Source of the DNA: Folioceros fuciformis
Taxonomy: Eukaryota > Anthocerotophyta > Anthocerotopsida > Anthocerotales
NCBI GenBank assembly: GCA_049999805.1
Contig: JBNGIO010002628.1
Coordinates: forward strand, 1-38,251
Length of the DNA stretch: 38,251 bases
Direction: 5' to 3'
Below are positions 19,610-28,369 of the stretch, one piece after another; the first letter of the stretch is position 1, and each line of letters starts with the position of its first letter. The notes under the pieces were generated by a model. That model had not been told where the DNA came from and ran no database searches. It was given only the letters and a program-made list of their open reading frames with translations. The position numbers and the translations under genes were made by a program.

Positions 19610-20359
19610 CTACTGCTCGATAGTGGATTCCACGGCTGCGCCGGAAGTTTTGACAGCCGATGTGGTCACACTAGCGTCGGCAAGGTCCGCCTGAGAGAAT
19701 CCGAAGTACAGCGCGAGTATGACGGAGGCAGCCACAGCCACGGGCACGCCCCAGGACTGTCTGGTCTCCTCAGAGTTGAAGCCGCGCAGAGTGGCAAGCA
19801 GGAGCGAGAGGGAGAGCAGGGCGGAGGCAGCGCAGTAGGTGCAGGAAGCGCCTTCGAACTTGGCGACGACTATGTAGATGAAGTAGGCGCTGGCAGCAGA
19901 CATGGCGGTGGTGCAGGAGAGGAGGAGCCACTTGTAGTCCTGCTTTTTCACCAGGCCCAGCAGGGAGACAGCCCCGTAGAACGTCACTCCCAACACAGAG
20001 ATGGGGATGCCGTAGACAACAGACAGGTCCCCATTGAGCACGTCGGAGCAGCCGGGGCCGCCCAGGGGACACGCAACTGCGCCTTGCGTGACCTTGGTCC
20101 AGGCCAGGAAGCTGGATTCCGCCAGCCCCGCGGCCGCCAGGCCCGTGATGAGGGGGTAGGGCACGGAATTCTTCTCCGCAGCACTGGCCGGGCTCTGGCT
20201 GCTCGCCCTGCAAACGAGCCCCAAGCATCCACGTCTCTCAAACTTGGCAGGAGAGAAATTCAGAGTCTTCGGACTCAGATCTAGCGGGAGCAACCCTGAA
20301 GGAAGCCGGAGGGGCCGGGAAGTGGAGTACACCGACGACAATGATGCCGCACCCGCCAT
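19610..20359 (-). CDS. LTO1: plastid vitamin K epoxide reductase (VKOR) family protein without thioredoxin domain
   Basis: Thylakoid thiol oxidoreductase of the LTO1/VKOR type, which makes disulfides in lumenal proteins and helps photosystem II assembly in Arabidopsis. It is an intronless 249-residue frame from the first ATG (20359); the open frame runs further upstream only through a TTG. Residues 1-50 are Ser/Arg/Leu-rich and lack acidic residues over most of their length, like a chloroplast transit peptide. The VKOR core follows: helix LITGLAAAGLAESSFLAW, loop cysteines C97 and C104 in ACPLGGPGCSDVLNG, YGIPISVLGVTFYG, two further spans, and the active-site C173-TY-C176 before LLSLSLLLATL. 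A last span (about 203-222) ends at STIEQ. Plant LTO1 normally continues into a thioredoxin-like domain; here the stop follows directly. Assignment to VKOR is firm; equivalence to LTO1 is an inference. Confidence 0.85.
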   Translation of the reverse strand: MAGAASLSSVYSTSRPLRLPSGLLPLDLSPKTLNFSPAKFERRGCLGLVCRASSQSPASAAEKNSVPYPLITGLAAAGLAESSFLAWTKVTQGAVACPLGGPGCSDVLNGDLSVVYGIPISVLGVTFYGAVSLLGLVKKQDYKWLLLSCTTAMSAASAYFIYIVVAKFEGASCTYCAASALLSLSLLLATLRGFNSEETRQSWGVPVAVAASVILALYFGFSQADLADASVTTSAVKTSGAAVESTIEQ

Positions 20360-21159
20360 GATCCTTGGAGCCGAGGAGGAGCTGTCGCTTGCTGGATGAG
20401 GTCGAAGAGGACGAGGAACCGGGAGGATTCGAGCGATGTCCTGAGCTTGGTGCAAGTAAGTCGAGCCGAGTGTACAAATATTGAGGTCGGGCGTGCATCG
20501 GTGGCACAGGCTGATGGATCCCTCCAGATTTTTCCCCCCGATTGAGGAGCATCAAGGTTGGCTCCATGGCCGAGGCGCATCCTGTGCATGTGCAAGTTGC
20601 ACTCTGCTCTCATGAACCCGATGTGGAGGGTTGTACGCTCCAGGCCTGTTCTTGAGAAGTTGGAAAGCCTGGCCGGTGAGCATGCCCCCGCAGGCTGGCA
20701 TATGCAAACGAGGGGAAACGAGTCCCGTGGGCCTTGTCCCGGCTTCACCGGCTGGCACCACGTTCCCGAGTCCCCAGGACTGAGATGGATAATCCATTGC
20801 TAATTCCAACGCAGTCGTCCTTGGACAGAATGCCAATTATTTTGCAACTATACATTTTCGATGTGCAAATCTTCAAGAAGCAGACCTGTCAGCTTTCACG
20901 ATTTGGTGCTTCTAGGAAAGATCATACCTGTTTTCTCATACCTTATGAACAACATGGTTTAAGTTGAAAACAAGTTAAGACTAGTTTTTTTTAGGAATTT
21001 GCATTTAATTTTTTTAAGACAGAGATGCTTTTTTAAAGCATCTCTCTCTTTAGCTTTGTATGGAATACCGAAAATTTAGGGCGGCAGTACATGGTGCATA
21101 CGGAATACCGATACAGACAAGGGTTGTTTCACAAAAATTTTAGGGTACACGGTGCAAAC
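20360..21159. other. upstream region of the VKOR gene and copia insertion flank
   Basis: Promoter-proximal part for the minus-strand VKOR gene, then AT-rich DNA. Short imperfect repeats (GGAATACCGA twice; TTTAGGG...TACAYGGTGCA twice) and a hairpin lie next to the retroelement. Confidence 0.4.
21021..21045. repeat. perfect 11-bp hairpin
   Basis: AGAGATGCTTT, a TTT loop, then AAAGCATCTCT. It lies about 115 bp left of the copia element. Confidence 0.85.
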
Positions 21160-21412
21160 TGTTAAAGGGAAACCCCATGCATCCCACACTTCAATTACGG
21201 TTTTAGGCCACCGACCGCCATGTGGTGAATCGATAATTAGTTTATATTAATAACCAATAGATGGCAAATAGGTACGAATAGTCCAATAGTCATATAGGCA
21301 AAACGATATAACCGTTGGCAAGAGTTACAATGTTTCACACTGGATTCTCGGCATTGTACACAAGGTCAGAATGGCCATGAATTAATCTAATCTATCTTGC
21401 AGAGATTCAACA
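21160..21412 (+). repeat. copia 5' LTR
   Basis: 253 bp, starting TGTTAAAGGG and ending TTCAACA. The TG...CA ends match those of the 3' LTR. Confidence 0.95.
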
Positions 21413-21424
21413 CGGTATCAGAGC
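21413..21424 (+). other. primer-binding site for initiator tRNA-Met
   Basis: CGGTATCAGAGC directly follows the 5' LTR. Eleven of the twelve bases are complementary to the 3' end of initiator tRNA-Met including CCA (expected TGGTATCAGAGC). Confidence 0.9.
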
Positions 21425-21577
21425 ACAGGAGAAATGTCAGGAGTAATAGTAACAAGAATGACGCAGCAATGTCCCTTCTCCTCCCCGATTACAGGACCTA
21501 AAATCAAAAAACACTAAATGTCAGAACCAAGATAAGGTTTGAGAGATGAGAGGCCTCTGGATTGAGGCCATCGACAT

Positions 21578-22800
21578 TTGCCACTGGGCAACCCTCTGAT
21601 TCACAACATGGAGACAACGCCCAATAAACCTTTAAGTGGATACTGCCTCCATTGCCGTCGCATAGCCAGAAACCTCAACTTCCTGTTGGACGAACAAGGG
21701 CAAGCCATTACTTTCCCAAATAGACTCAAATCCCTAGTGGAAAGACTTAAAGACAGAAATTTAGTGATGAATAGAAAAATTGACTATTTATTTGAGAGAA
21801 TTCAATACAGAGTTAACTTACTTGCGAGACCAGCCGAGAGCATGAATCATACCTTGCCTCCCTCTGCCACATGAACATCTGGGAGGATCTTGAAGATGTT
21901 GACAACGGAATTTCATTTCAAGCCCTCCCTCTAGAAGCCGACATGGCTTCTCCAGACCCCGATGAAGAACGGCTGCGACGTAGACGAGAGGATGAAGAGG
22001 CTGAGAGACAAACCGAAGAAGAAATAGAAGACTTGAAAAAACAACTAGCAAAGGTTCATGAAGCTTGGAAAACTAACCTCCTAAGGTTGGACTTTAAGGA
22101 GAAAGACAGGCTCACAAACGGGGGACATTACGATGTATGGGCCATATGGATGAAGGGATTCCTCCAAGAATCCACATTATGGCCATACGTGTCTAGTCTG
22201 ATAGGCAGACCAACACGAGAAGTCTTCCGGGGGTTCAATCTCCATTCAGTGCTCGGCACAACACCTGAGCAGGAATACTAGGACATTCATGACCATCGGT
22301 CACAAGCTGTCATTAGGTCTGGCTTGTCAGAAGCCATGGTCATCAGCACTTCATCTGCGACCACATCTAAAGGAATGTGGGACATGCTCAAATTAGTTTA
22401 CCAATCACATGATTTGATGTCAAGAATGCAAGCTAGCAACAAGTTCTACTCGCTAAGAATGCGTGAGAATGAGCCAGTGGATGCATTCATTGCTCAATTC
22501 AGATTGCTAAGACTAAAACTGGCTCAAGCAAGCACAGTCATCATCGAGGAAGACGCATGCCTCCGGTTCTTATTAGCGCTGCCCAGTAGCTATTCGAACT
22601 TCGTCACTAGTGAGAGTGCGGTGCTACGTATGACAAAACAGATGTCATTAGCACCCGGAGCACAATATGAACCGAGCCAACTTACCTTCAATGCGCTTGT
22701 GAGTGCTGTCATGTAAGAGGAGATAAGCAGATCCTCCTCAAGGTCCTCAAATAGGAATCAAGTCCTATTCACAACTCCCCCCCACAACGATTCGGAAGGA
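21578..22800 (+). pseudogene. copia gag (UBN2 type), broken
   Basis: Two long frames, 21578-21874 and 21871-22281, are followed by 22324-22716. The second and third carry a UBN2/retrotransposon gag domain: YDVWAIWMKGFLQES, then SKGMWDMLKLVYQSHD, FYSLRMRENEPVDAFIAQF and CLRFLLALPSSYSNFV. TAG at 22279-22281 probably replaces a Trp codon. After 22716 a Ser/Arg-rich stretch (SRSSSRSSNRN) continues past a TAA. The CCHC knuckle is not found. Confidence 0.85.
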
Positions 22801-22852
22801 GACATGGAGGGCCTCTTAGACAAAATCAAGGGCAATATGGTCGATCCCTCCA

Positions 22853-23780
22853 ACTTCAAAATGTGTTGCATGTACTAGCGATGTCCAAAAACTTGGTGTC
22901 TGTGCGCCAACTAACAGCACAACCAGGGACATCCATCAGTTTCACATCAAATGAATGCCAGTTTATCAAGAATGGGAATGTAATTGGCAAAGAGAGGCTG
23001 GAGGATGACCTTTATTTCCTTGATTTGACCGATAATCCCTAGCTCAGGTACAATCCTACCTTACGCATGGTATCCCACCAGACCAGCTTGGCAGGCTATG
23101 GCATATGAGATTGGGTCACCCCAACTATGCAGAATTACAGTCCATCAACAAGCTGAACATCTACAAAGATATGCTGAAGAGCAACTCTGTTAACCCCCCA
23201 CTGTGTGTGACTTGCGTACATGCAAAACACACAAGGTCTGCCTTCCCAACTGTAGCATCAACACGAAGTACACGATCTCTACAACTCCTACATAGCGATC
23301 TGTGTGGACTAGTTTCCGTACCTTCTCTCAGTGGAGCTCGCTACTTCATGACTGTCGTGGATGACTACAGCCGATACACCTGGGTGTATGCACTCAAGAA
23401 AAAATCTGAGGTTTTCATTACATTCTGCAATTTCCATAGACTAATTGAAAACCAGCTAGGTACCAAGATCTGTGGACTCAGAACAGATAATGGCGGAGAG
23501 TTTGACTCAAGTGAGTTCACGAACTATTGCACAAAACATGGGATAGCCAGACAATACACAGCACCCTACAGTTCTAGCCAAAACGGCGTTGCAGAAAGGA
23601 AGAACGGAACTCTACAAGAAACCACACGAGCCCTATTACGACAAGCATCTTTGAAGTTACATTATTGGGCTGAAGCGGTGGTCATGGCATCATACGTATA
23701 AATTAGGCTGCCTGGATCTGCCACGGGCACCTCTACTCCCTATGAACTTCTATATGGCGGTCAGACAGAGCTAAAAAACT
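22853..23780 (+). pseudogene. copia integrase with pre-integrase zinc domain, broken
   Basis: A 'VLHVLAMSKNLVSVRQLTAQ' stretch in another frame, with a TAG at the end, leads to MRLGHPNYAELQSI and the CVTCVHAKHTR zinc half. The integrase core follows: LHSDLCG, VVDDYSRYTWVY (first and second Asp region), RTDNGGEF and NGVAERKN (catalytic Glu). It is interrupted by TAA at 23699-23701 and more stops before 23800. Confidence 0.9.
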
Positions 23781-23844
23781 GATTTTCATTGGATTTACAC
23801 AAGGCATAAAAGCCTATAAGCTATACAATCCTTCTACAAAAGAG

Positions 23845-24423
23845 GTGATATACTCACGAAGCGTTGTTTTTGATGAAAATAGCATCTTGGATAATGCCGA
23901 GTCAGGGGAGGGGGAAGACGATGAGGTTGTGGTTGAAAACGAATATAACGAGGATGATGCACCTGTGGAAGACCCAATGCCACACAACACATACGACTCG
24001 ACATTATCAGAATCCAACCCTAAACCACATCAGAACCTGGACTACAAGGCACTAGATTCAATCCTACCTGAAGTAGTACCGGATGGCCTAGAACCAGAGG
24101 CTGAACAATCTGTAGTATCTCCACCAGCTCCACCAATTGGCCGAACCCTCAGACCACGAGCCAACCTCAGGCCTCCTGATCCGTTCAGCCCCTCGGATTG
24201 GCAATCAAGGACAACTCACACAAATTGGAGTATTGGCAAAGCCACAACCAGCAATCCGGCACAAGGAGAACATGTCCACATGTTACTCACTAAACAACAA
24301 GTTCATGCACTTGCAGCGGCAGTACCGATTCAAGGTGGTGATCCACATACCTTAAAAGGAGCCTTCAGCAGCCCAGAGCAGAAAAATGGAAAAAAGGTGT
24401 CGACGAGGAATACAATTCCTTGA
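23845..24423 (+). pseudogene. copia integrase-RT linker region
   Basis: A 192-codon frame starting in MIYSRSVVFDENSIL, the usual 'R.V.F.E' end of copia integrase. It runs on as an acidic and then Pro-rich linker (EGEDDEVVVENEYNEDDAP; PPIGRTLRPRANLRPPDPF). Confidence 0.7.
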
Positions 24424-24489
24424 TCCAAAACGAGACATGAACACTGACTGATCTACCCTAGGGCCGTCATCCCATATCATGTAAGGGGG

Positions 24490-25400
24490 TTCTAAAGCAT
24501 AAGTACAACCAACATGGCGAAGTTGTGCGTCACAAAGCTAGACTAGTGGCCCACGGTTTCACCCAAAGGTATGGCGAAGATTACACCGAAACCTTTGCTT
24601 CAGTGGCAAAGTTCACCACACTCAGACTACTGTTGGCCATATCTGCACATGAGGACCTTGACTTACAATAGTTAGATGTGAAAACAGCATACCTAAATGG
24701 GATAATCCATGAGGACATTTACATGTCACAACCTGAGGCTTACAAAGTGAAGGGCCATGAGCACAAAGTATGTAAACTCAACAAAGGAATATATGGCCTT
24801 AAGCAAAGCGGTAGAAAATGGTATGAACGCCTCGATGAGAGCCTCCAAAACTTAGGCTTCAAGAAATCCGAGGCAGACTCTAGCTTATACACAAAGAAAA
24901 GGGGAAATGCTTACCTTCTCTTGCTTGTATATGTTGATGACATATTATTGGCGTCGAATTCTGATCATTTGATTCGAGTAGTCAAGAAACTGCTAAGCTC
25001 AGAGTTTGAAATGTTCGATATAGGCAAGCCATCTTATATTCTCGAAGTACAGATCAGTAGAAATAGAAAAAGTGGCACACTAACCCTAAATCAAAAGAAA
25101 TATGTGGATGACATGCTGAAAAAGTTCAACATGTCTAACGCACACGGGTCTAGAACCCCACTAACTGTAGGCATGAAGCTAGAAAAAGGGAAAAGTCTGG
25201 AAAGCATGACGAAAGAGGAAAGGAACTCACTGTCATCGATTCCATATATGCAGGCAGTGGGGTCACTCATTTACCTCGCGTGCTTGACACGCTCAGAACT
25301 AGCCTTTCCAGTTCATCTCGTTTCCCAATTCCTCTCAGTGTACACAGAAGAGCATAGGGGACAAGTAAAGATCTTCAAGTACCTGCCGAACACATAGACG
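24490..25400 (+). pseudogene. copia reverse transcriptase (RVT_2), broken
   Basis: It begins HKARLVAHGFTQRYGEDYTE in a shifted frame. TAG at about 24669 comes just before LDVKTAYLNGIIHEDIYM. GIYGLKQSGRKWYERL and the catalytic LLVYVDDILLAS at about 24920-24955 follow, then MQAVGSLIYLACLTRSELA. A TAG ends the frame at 25397. The YVDD residues are kept. Confidence 0.93.
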
Positions 25401-25409
25401 TACGGGTTA

Positions 25410-25916
25410 GTGTACAAAAGGAAAAATGAACCCCTAATTCTCACGGCCTACTCAGACAGCGACTGGGCTACAGACCAAGTTACGAGGAAGTCTGTCGGAG
25501 GTTACCTTTGCATGCTCGCAGGTGGTCCCGTATCATGGACAAGCAAAAAGAACAGCAATGTCTACCTATCAAGCACTAAAGCTGAATACAAGGCTTTGAC
25601 ATCGGCAGCCAACAAAATCGTATGAGACAGGCGCTGCCTCAGAGATCTCGAGCAAAAACAGAAAGAGCCTACGGAGTTACTCTATGACAATATGGGAGCT
25701 ATCGCATTGTCTGGAAACCCTGTTTTCCACGCAAGAACGAAACATATAGCAGTGTACGACCACTATATCAAGGACATGGTCGCCATCGGAGAGGTGAAGC
25801 TTAAATACATCAGCACCTCCGACAACCTTGCCGATGCGTTAACCAAGTCGTTGCCCTCAGAGACCCTTGAAAGACATTGCAAAGCGATGGACCTAAGATT
25901 CGAAGAGCCCGAATGA
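25410..25916 (+). pseudogene. copia RNase H, broken
   Basis: AYSDSDWATDQVTRKSVGGY and VSWTSKKNSNVYLSSTKAEY carry the first catalytic residues. TGA at 25623-25625 stands where Trp is expected (usually 'VWLRRLL'). The rest continues in the next frame with DNMGAIALSGNPVFHARTKH and ISTSDNLADALTKSLP, the normal C-terminus. Confidence 0.9.
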
Positions 25917-26118
25917 CAATCAATCAGCCCTCCAGACCTTATCCAAAGGCAGTTGGGGCTACGCTACTCAGTGTGATACTCACTAAGAAAACACAGTGAC
26001 AACAGTAAAGATAAAAATCAACCTCGCCACCACCGAGCAGCTATCAAAAGCAGTGAAGGCGGCTGCATCAAAATGAACCGGCCAACCACGAACACGCGAA
26101 GTACGATCGGAGTGGGGG

Positions 26119-26376
26119 TGTTAAAGGGGAAACCCCGATGCATCCTGCACTTTAGTTAGGGTTTAGGCCACCGACCGCCACATGGCAAATTGATAATTAG
26201 TTTATATTAATAACCAATAGATGGCAAATAGGTACATATAGTCCAATAGTCATATAGGCAGAACGAACGATATAATCGTTGGCAAGAGTTACAACGTTTC
26301 ACGCCGGATTCTCAGCATTGTACACAAGGACAGAATGGCCATGACTTAATCTAAACTATCTTGCAAAGATTCAACA
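26119..26376 (+). repeat. copia 3' LTR
   Basis: 258 bp, TGTTAAAGGG...TTCAACA, preceded by a short G-rich tract (AGTGGGGG) serving as the polypurine tract. It is followed at once by the CAAAC target duplication. Confidence 0.95.
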
Positions 26377-26421
26377 CAAACAGTTTGGACATAACGTTTA
26401 TGCCTGCTTCGGTCATAGGGC

Positions 26422-26457
26422 ACAAAGTAGGTGTCCCGATCAGGACACCTACTTTGT
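26422..26457. repeat. perfect 15-bp inverted repeat
   Basis: ACAAAGTAGGTGTCC, a six-base spacer CGATCA, then GGACACCTACTTTGT. It starts 45 bp beyond the copia 3' LTR, outside the element. Confidence 0.92.
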
Positions 26458-27443
26458 TTTATCCCTCACGTCCCGGTCCGTCTCCTCCACTCACACTCAT
26501 TCCCTTTTTTAGTTAGTTAGGGTTAGGGCCGCATCCATGGTTCAAAGCCTTCCTTCGGACCTCAGCGTTCATCGCCTCCTGCACACCCCTAAACCGTCTG
26601 AGTTTTCGCCACTCCAACGTACAAGGGGACGTTCCTTCTTGCCTTCCTCGCTATGCGGGGTACTATTTAACCCTAAACCCACCTCTCCCTTCCCATTCGC
26701 AATGTATCCCCACATCACGATGAGGCACCCTCTGAAGCACTTGGGAGTTCCAGAATCGGGAGCGGGAGTTCTAGAATCGGGAGCGGGAGTTCCAGAATCG
26801 AGAGCTCCCAATTGTCCCAAAACGCTGTGCGATTGTCCCAAAACATTGTGCCACCTAGAACACCCGTAAACGAATCTTAACACACTGTATGCAATGGGGA
26901 CGAATCTTAAAAGACACTATGTATGAACCGAAATGAAGAAAAACGTTGTGTCCCTTTCGGTCCTCTTTGCTAGGTAGGTTGGATGACATGGTAAGGTAGA
27001 GTAGAAGAATATTCCTTAGATGCCATGGAATATTTACGTATACAGTATGAATTCCAACAAAAAAACAAACAACAATCTATAGTCCTATCCGCATGGCTAT
27101 TCCATAGCTTTGTGTTTCAATCATGATTTTTTAGGGTAGATGAGTTTTTAATCTTTTTTTCTAAAATAAATAAAAACTTCTTTGGTGTGGAATTTTTATA
27201 GTAATTCCTATTTCAAACATAATATTTTGATTGCTAGCTACCGATGTACTGTAGTTCAAATGGTGAAAGGGCAGGTCGATCGTCCGTTGTTGTCCCCTGC
27301 CTTGTATGATGAGCATGACGAGGACTGAAGAACTACCAGCAGGCATGCACACATCCAGGAAGCAGACCCCATTGTAGGCAATAGTACCTCACGGGTCCCG
27401 TGGTTCCAGCCTTTGGCAGCTGCCGCTGGGCCTGGGGCGGCAG
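26458..27443. other. intergenic, repeats only
   Basis: A 110-codon plus frame (26537-26869) includes three 21-bp direct repeats (26743-26805) and has no recognisable domain. A short TTAGTTAGGGTTAGGG telomere-like string lies at about 26513. From about 26930 to 27250 the DNA is AT-rich. The MESD promoter should lie at the right end. Confidence 0.45.
26743..26805 (+). repeat. 21-bp tandem repeat, three copies
   Basis: Unit GGGAGTTCYAGAATCGGGAG+C at 26743-26763, 26764-26784 and 26785-26805, with one or two differences. Confidence 0.9.
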
Positions 27444-28231
27444 ATGGCAGCTGAAATGCAGCGGGGGTGCCACCACCTCGGGATGGGCCTTCTCTGGAGC
27501 TGCATTTTGGTGAGCTTCATCTCTAGTTTGGCGCTGCATAGCATCGTGCTGTCAGTTGGAATGGGAGGCTTGGCTGAGGGGAAGAAGGTGCACATCCCCG
27601 ACGACCTGGACGACGTGGTGGACAGCGAGGAGGACGAGGAATGGCGGGCATGGGGCCAGCCTAAGCCCAAGCCGCCGCCTCCCTTCGACCCGCCCCCGGA
27701 CATGACGGGCCTCACCCCCGAGCAGATTCAGGCGGAGATGATGAAACGCACCATCGGCCCCACTATTGGCTTTGCCAAGCTGCGCATAGATGACAAGCGA
27801 GAACCGGTAGGAAAGATGTTTCCGAGTGGTGTAGTTGATGGCAAGTCTGCTGACAGGGCTTGGTGATGTCCAGGATGTGGTTCCGAGAGTCGCCAAGAAG
27901 TGGACCGAGCTCCTGAAATCTGGGTCCATTCAGGCTAAGATTTATGCCGTGGACGGCAATACGCTCATGTTTATGATATCTGATAGCCAGGATACCATGG
28001 AGGTCAGTTGCTTCAAGAAAACACGCGTTGGACGGTCACTTTTAAGCCCATATGCATTGAATGACACTTGGTTGTGCATGACAGGTGAAGGATTTCGTCC
28101 TGAGCCAACAAGAGGCCTACGAATTCAAGTTAGGACAACAAGCATATCGTAGACCAGGGGACCCCTCTTTGGAGGAAGTCATGCTAAGGATGCGACAAGA
28201 GGAGGAAGTAAAATCGAAGGATGAGTTGTGA
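27444..28231 (+). CDS. MESD: MESD-like ER chaperone with KDEL
   Basis: Homologue of MESD, the ER chaperone that in animals folds LDL-receptor-family proteins; plants keep a related protein of unclear client range. Three exons (27444-27806, 27874-28002, 28085-28231) join in frame to 212 residues with 67- and 82-bp GT-AG introns. A hydrophobic signal (about residues 14-39, LLWSCILVSFISSLALHSIV) is followed by the family hallmark KKVHIPDDLDDVVDSEEDEE. Next come a Pro-rich linker, TPEQIQAEMMKRTIGPTIGF, then across the first splice KREP-DVVPRVAKKWTELL, and KDFVLSQQEAYEFKLGQQAY with RRPGDPSLEEV. The last four residues are KDEL, a standard ER-retrieval signal. The stop lies 138 bp from the stop of the convergent FAD gene. 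Start chosen as the first ATG; internal Met codons at residues 5 and 14 are alternatives. Confidence 0.92.
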
Positions 28232-28369
28232 ACAAACGCTTGTTCTTCCTCGGCACCTGTTGTCCGGGCCTTGACAACCGATTACCTCCATCCACTGTTT
28301 GCTAGTCGGTAGAGCACGCTATATCCCTTTTCACTCACAGGCAGTTGAGTTGATAAGTAAAGACATTCA

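Larger units (their letters stand above)
21160..26376 (+). mobile_element. Ty1/copia LTR retrotransposon, old and defective
   Basis: Complete in outline: 5' LTR (21160-21412), initiator-Met primer-binding site, gag, integrase, reverse transcriptase, RNase H, short G-rich tract and 3' LTR (26119-26376). The 5-bp target duplication CAAAC is perfect on both sides (21155-21159 and 26377-26381). The order integrase before reverse transcriptase identifies copia. The reading frame is broken by many stops and small deletions, several at codons that should be Trp or Gln, as expected after C-to-T decay of methylated DNA. The zinc knuckle and protease part between about 22720 and 22860 is largely gone. 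The LTRs have diverged (roughly nine in ten bases alike by eye), so the insertion is not recent. It is not autonomous. Confidence 0.96.

Noticed and set aside
26505-26540. TTAGGG telomere-like string
   Set aside because: Only two loosely adjacent units, surrounded by ordinary intergenic DNA; not an interstitial telomere.
26537-26869. 110-codon plus-strand open frame
   Set aside because: Its length is partly due to the 21-bp repeats; no domain, signal peptide or splice evidence.
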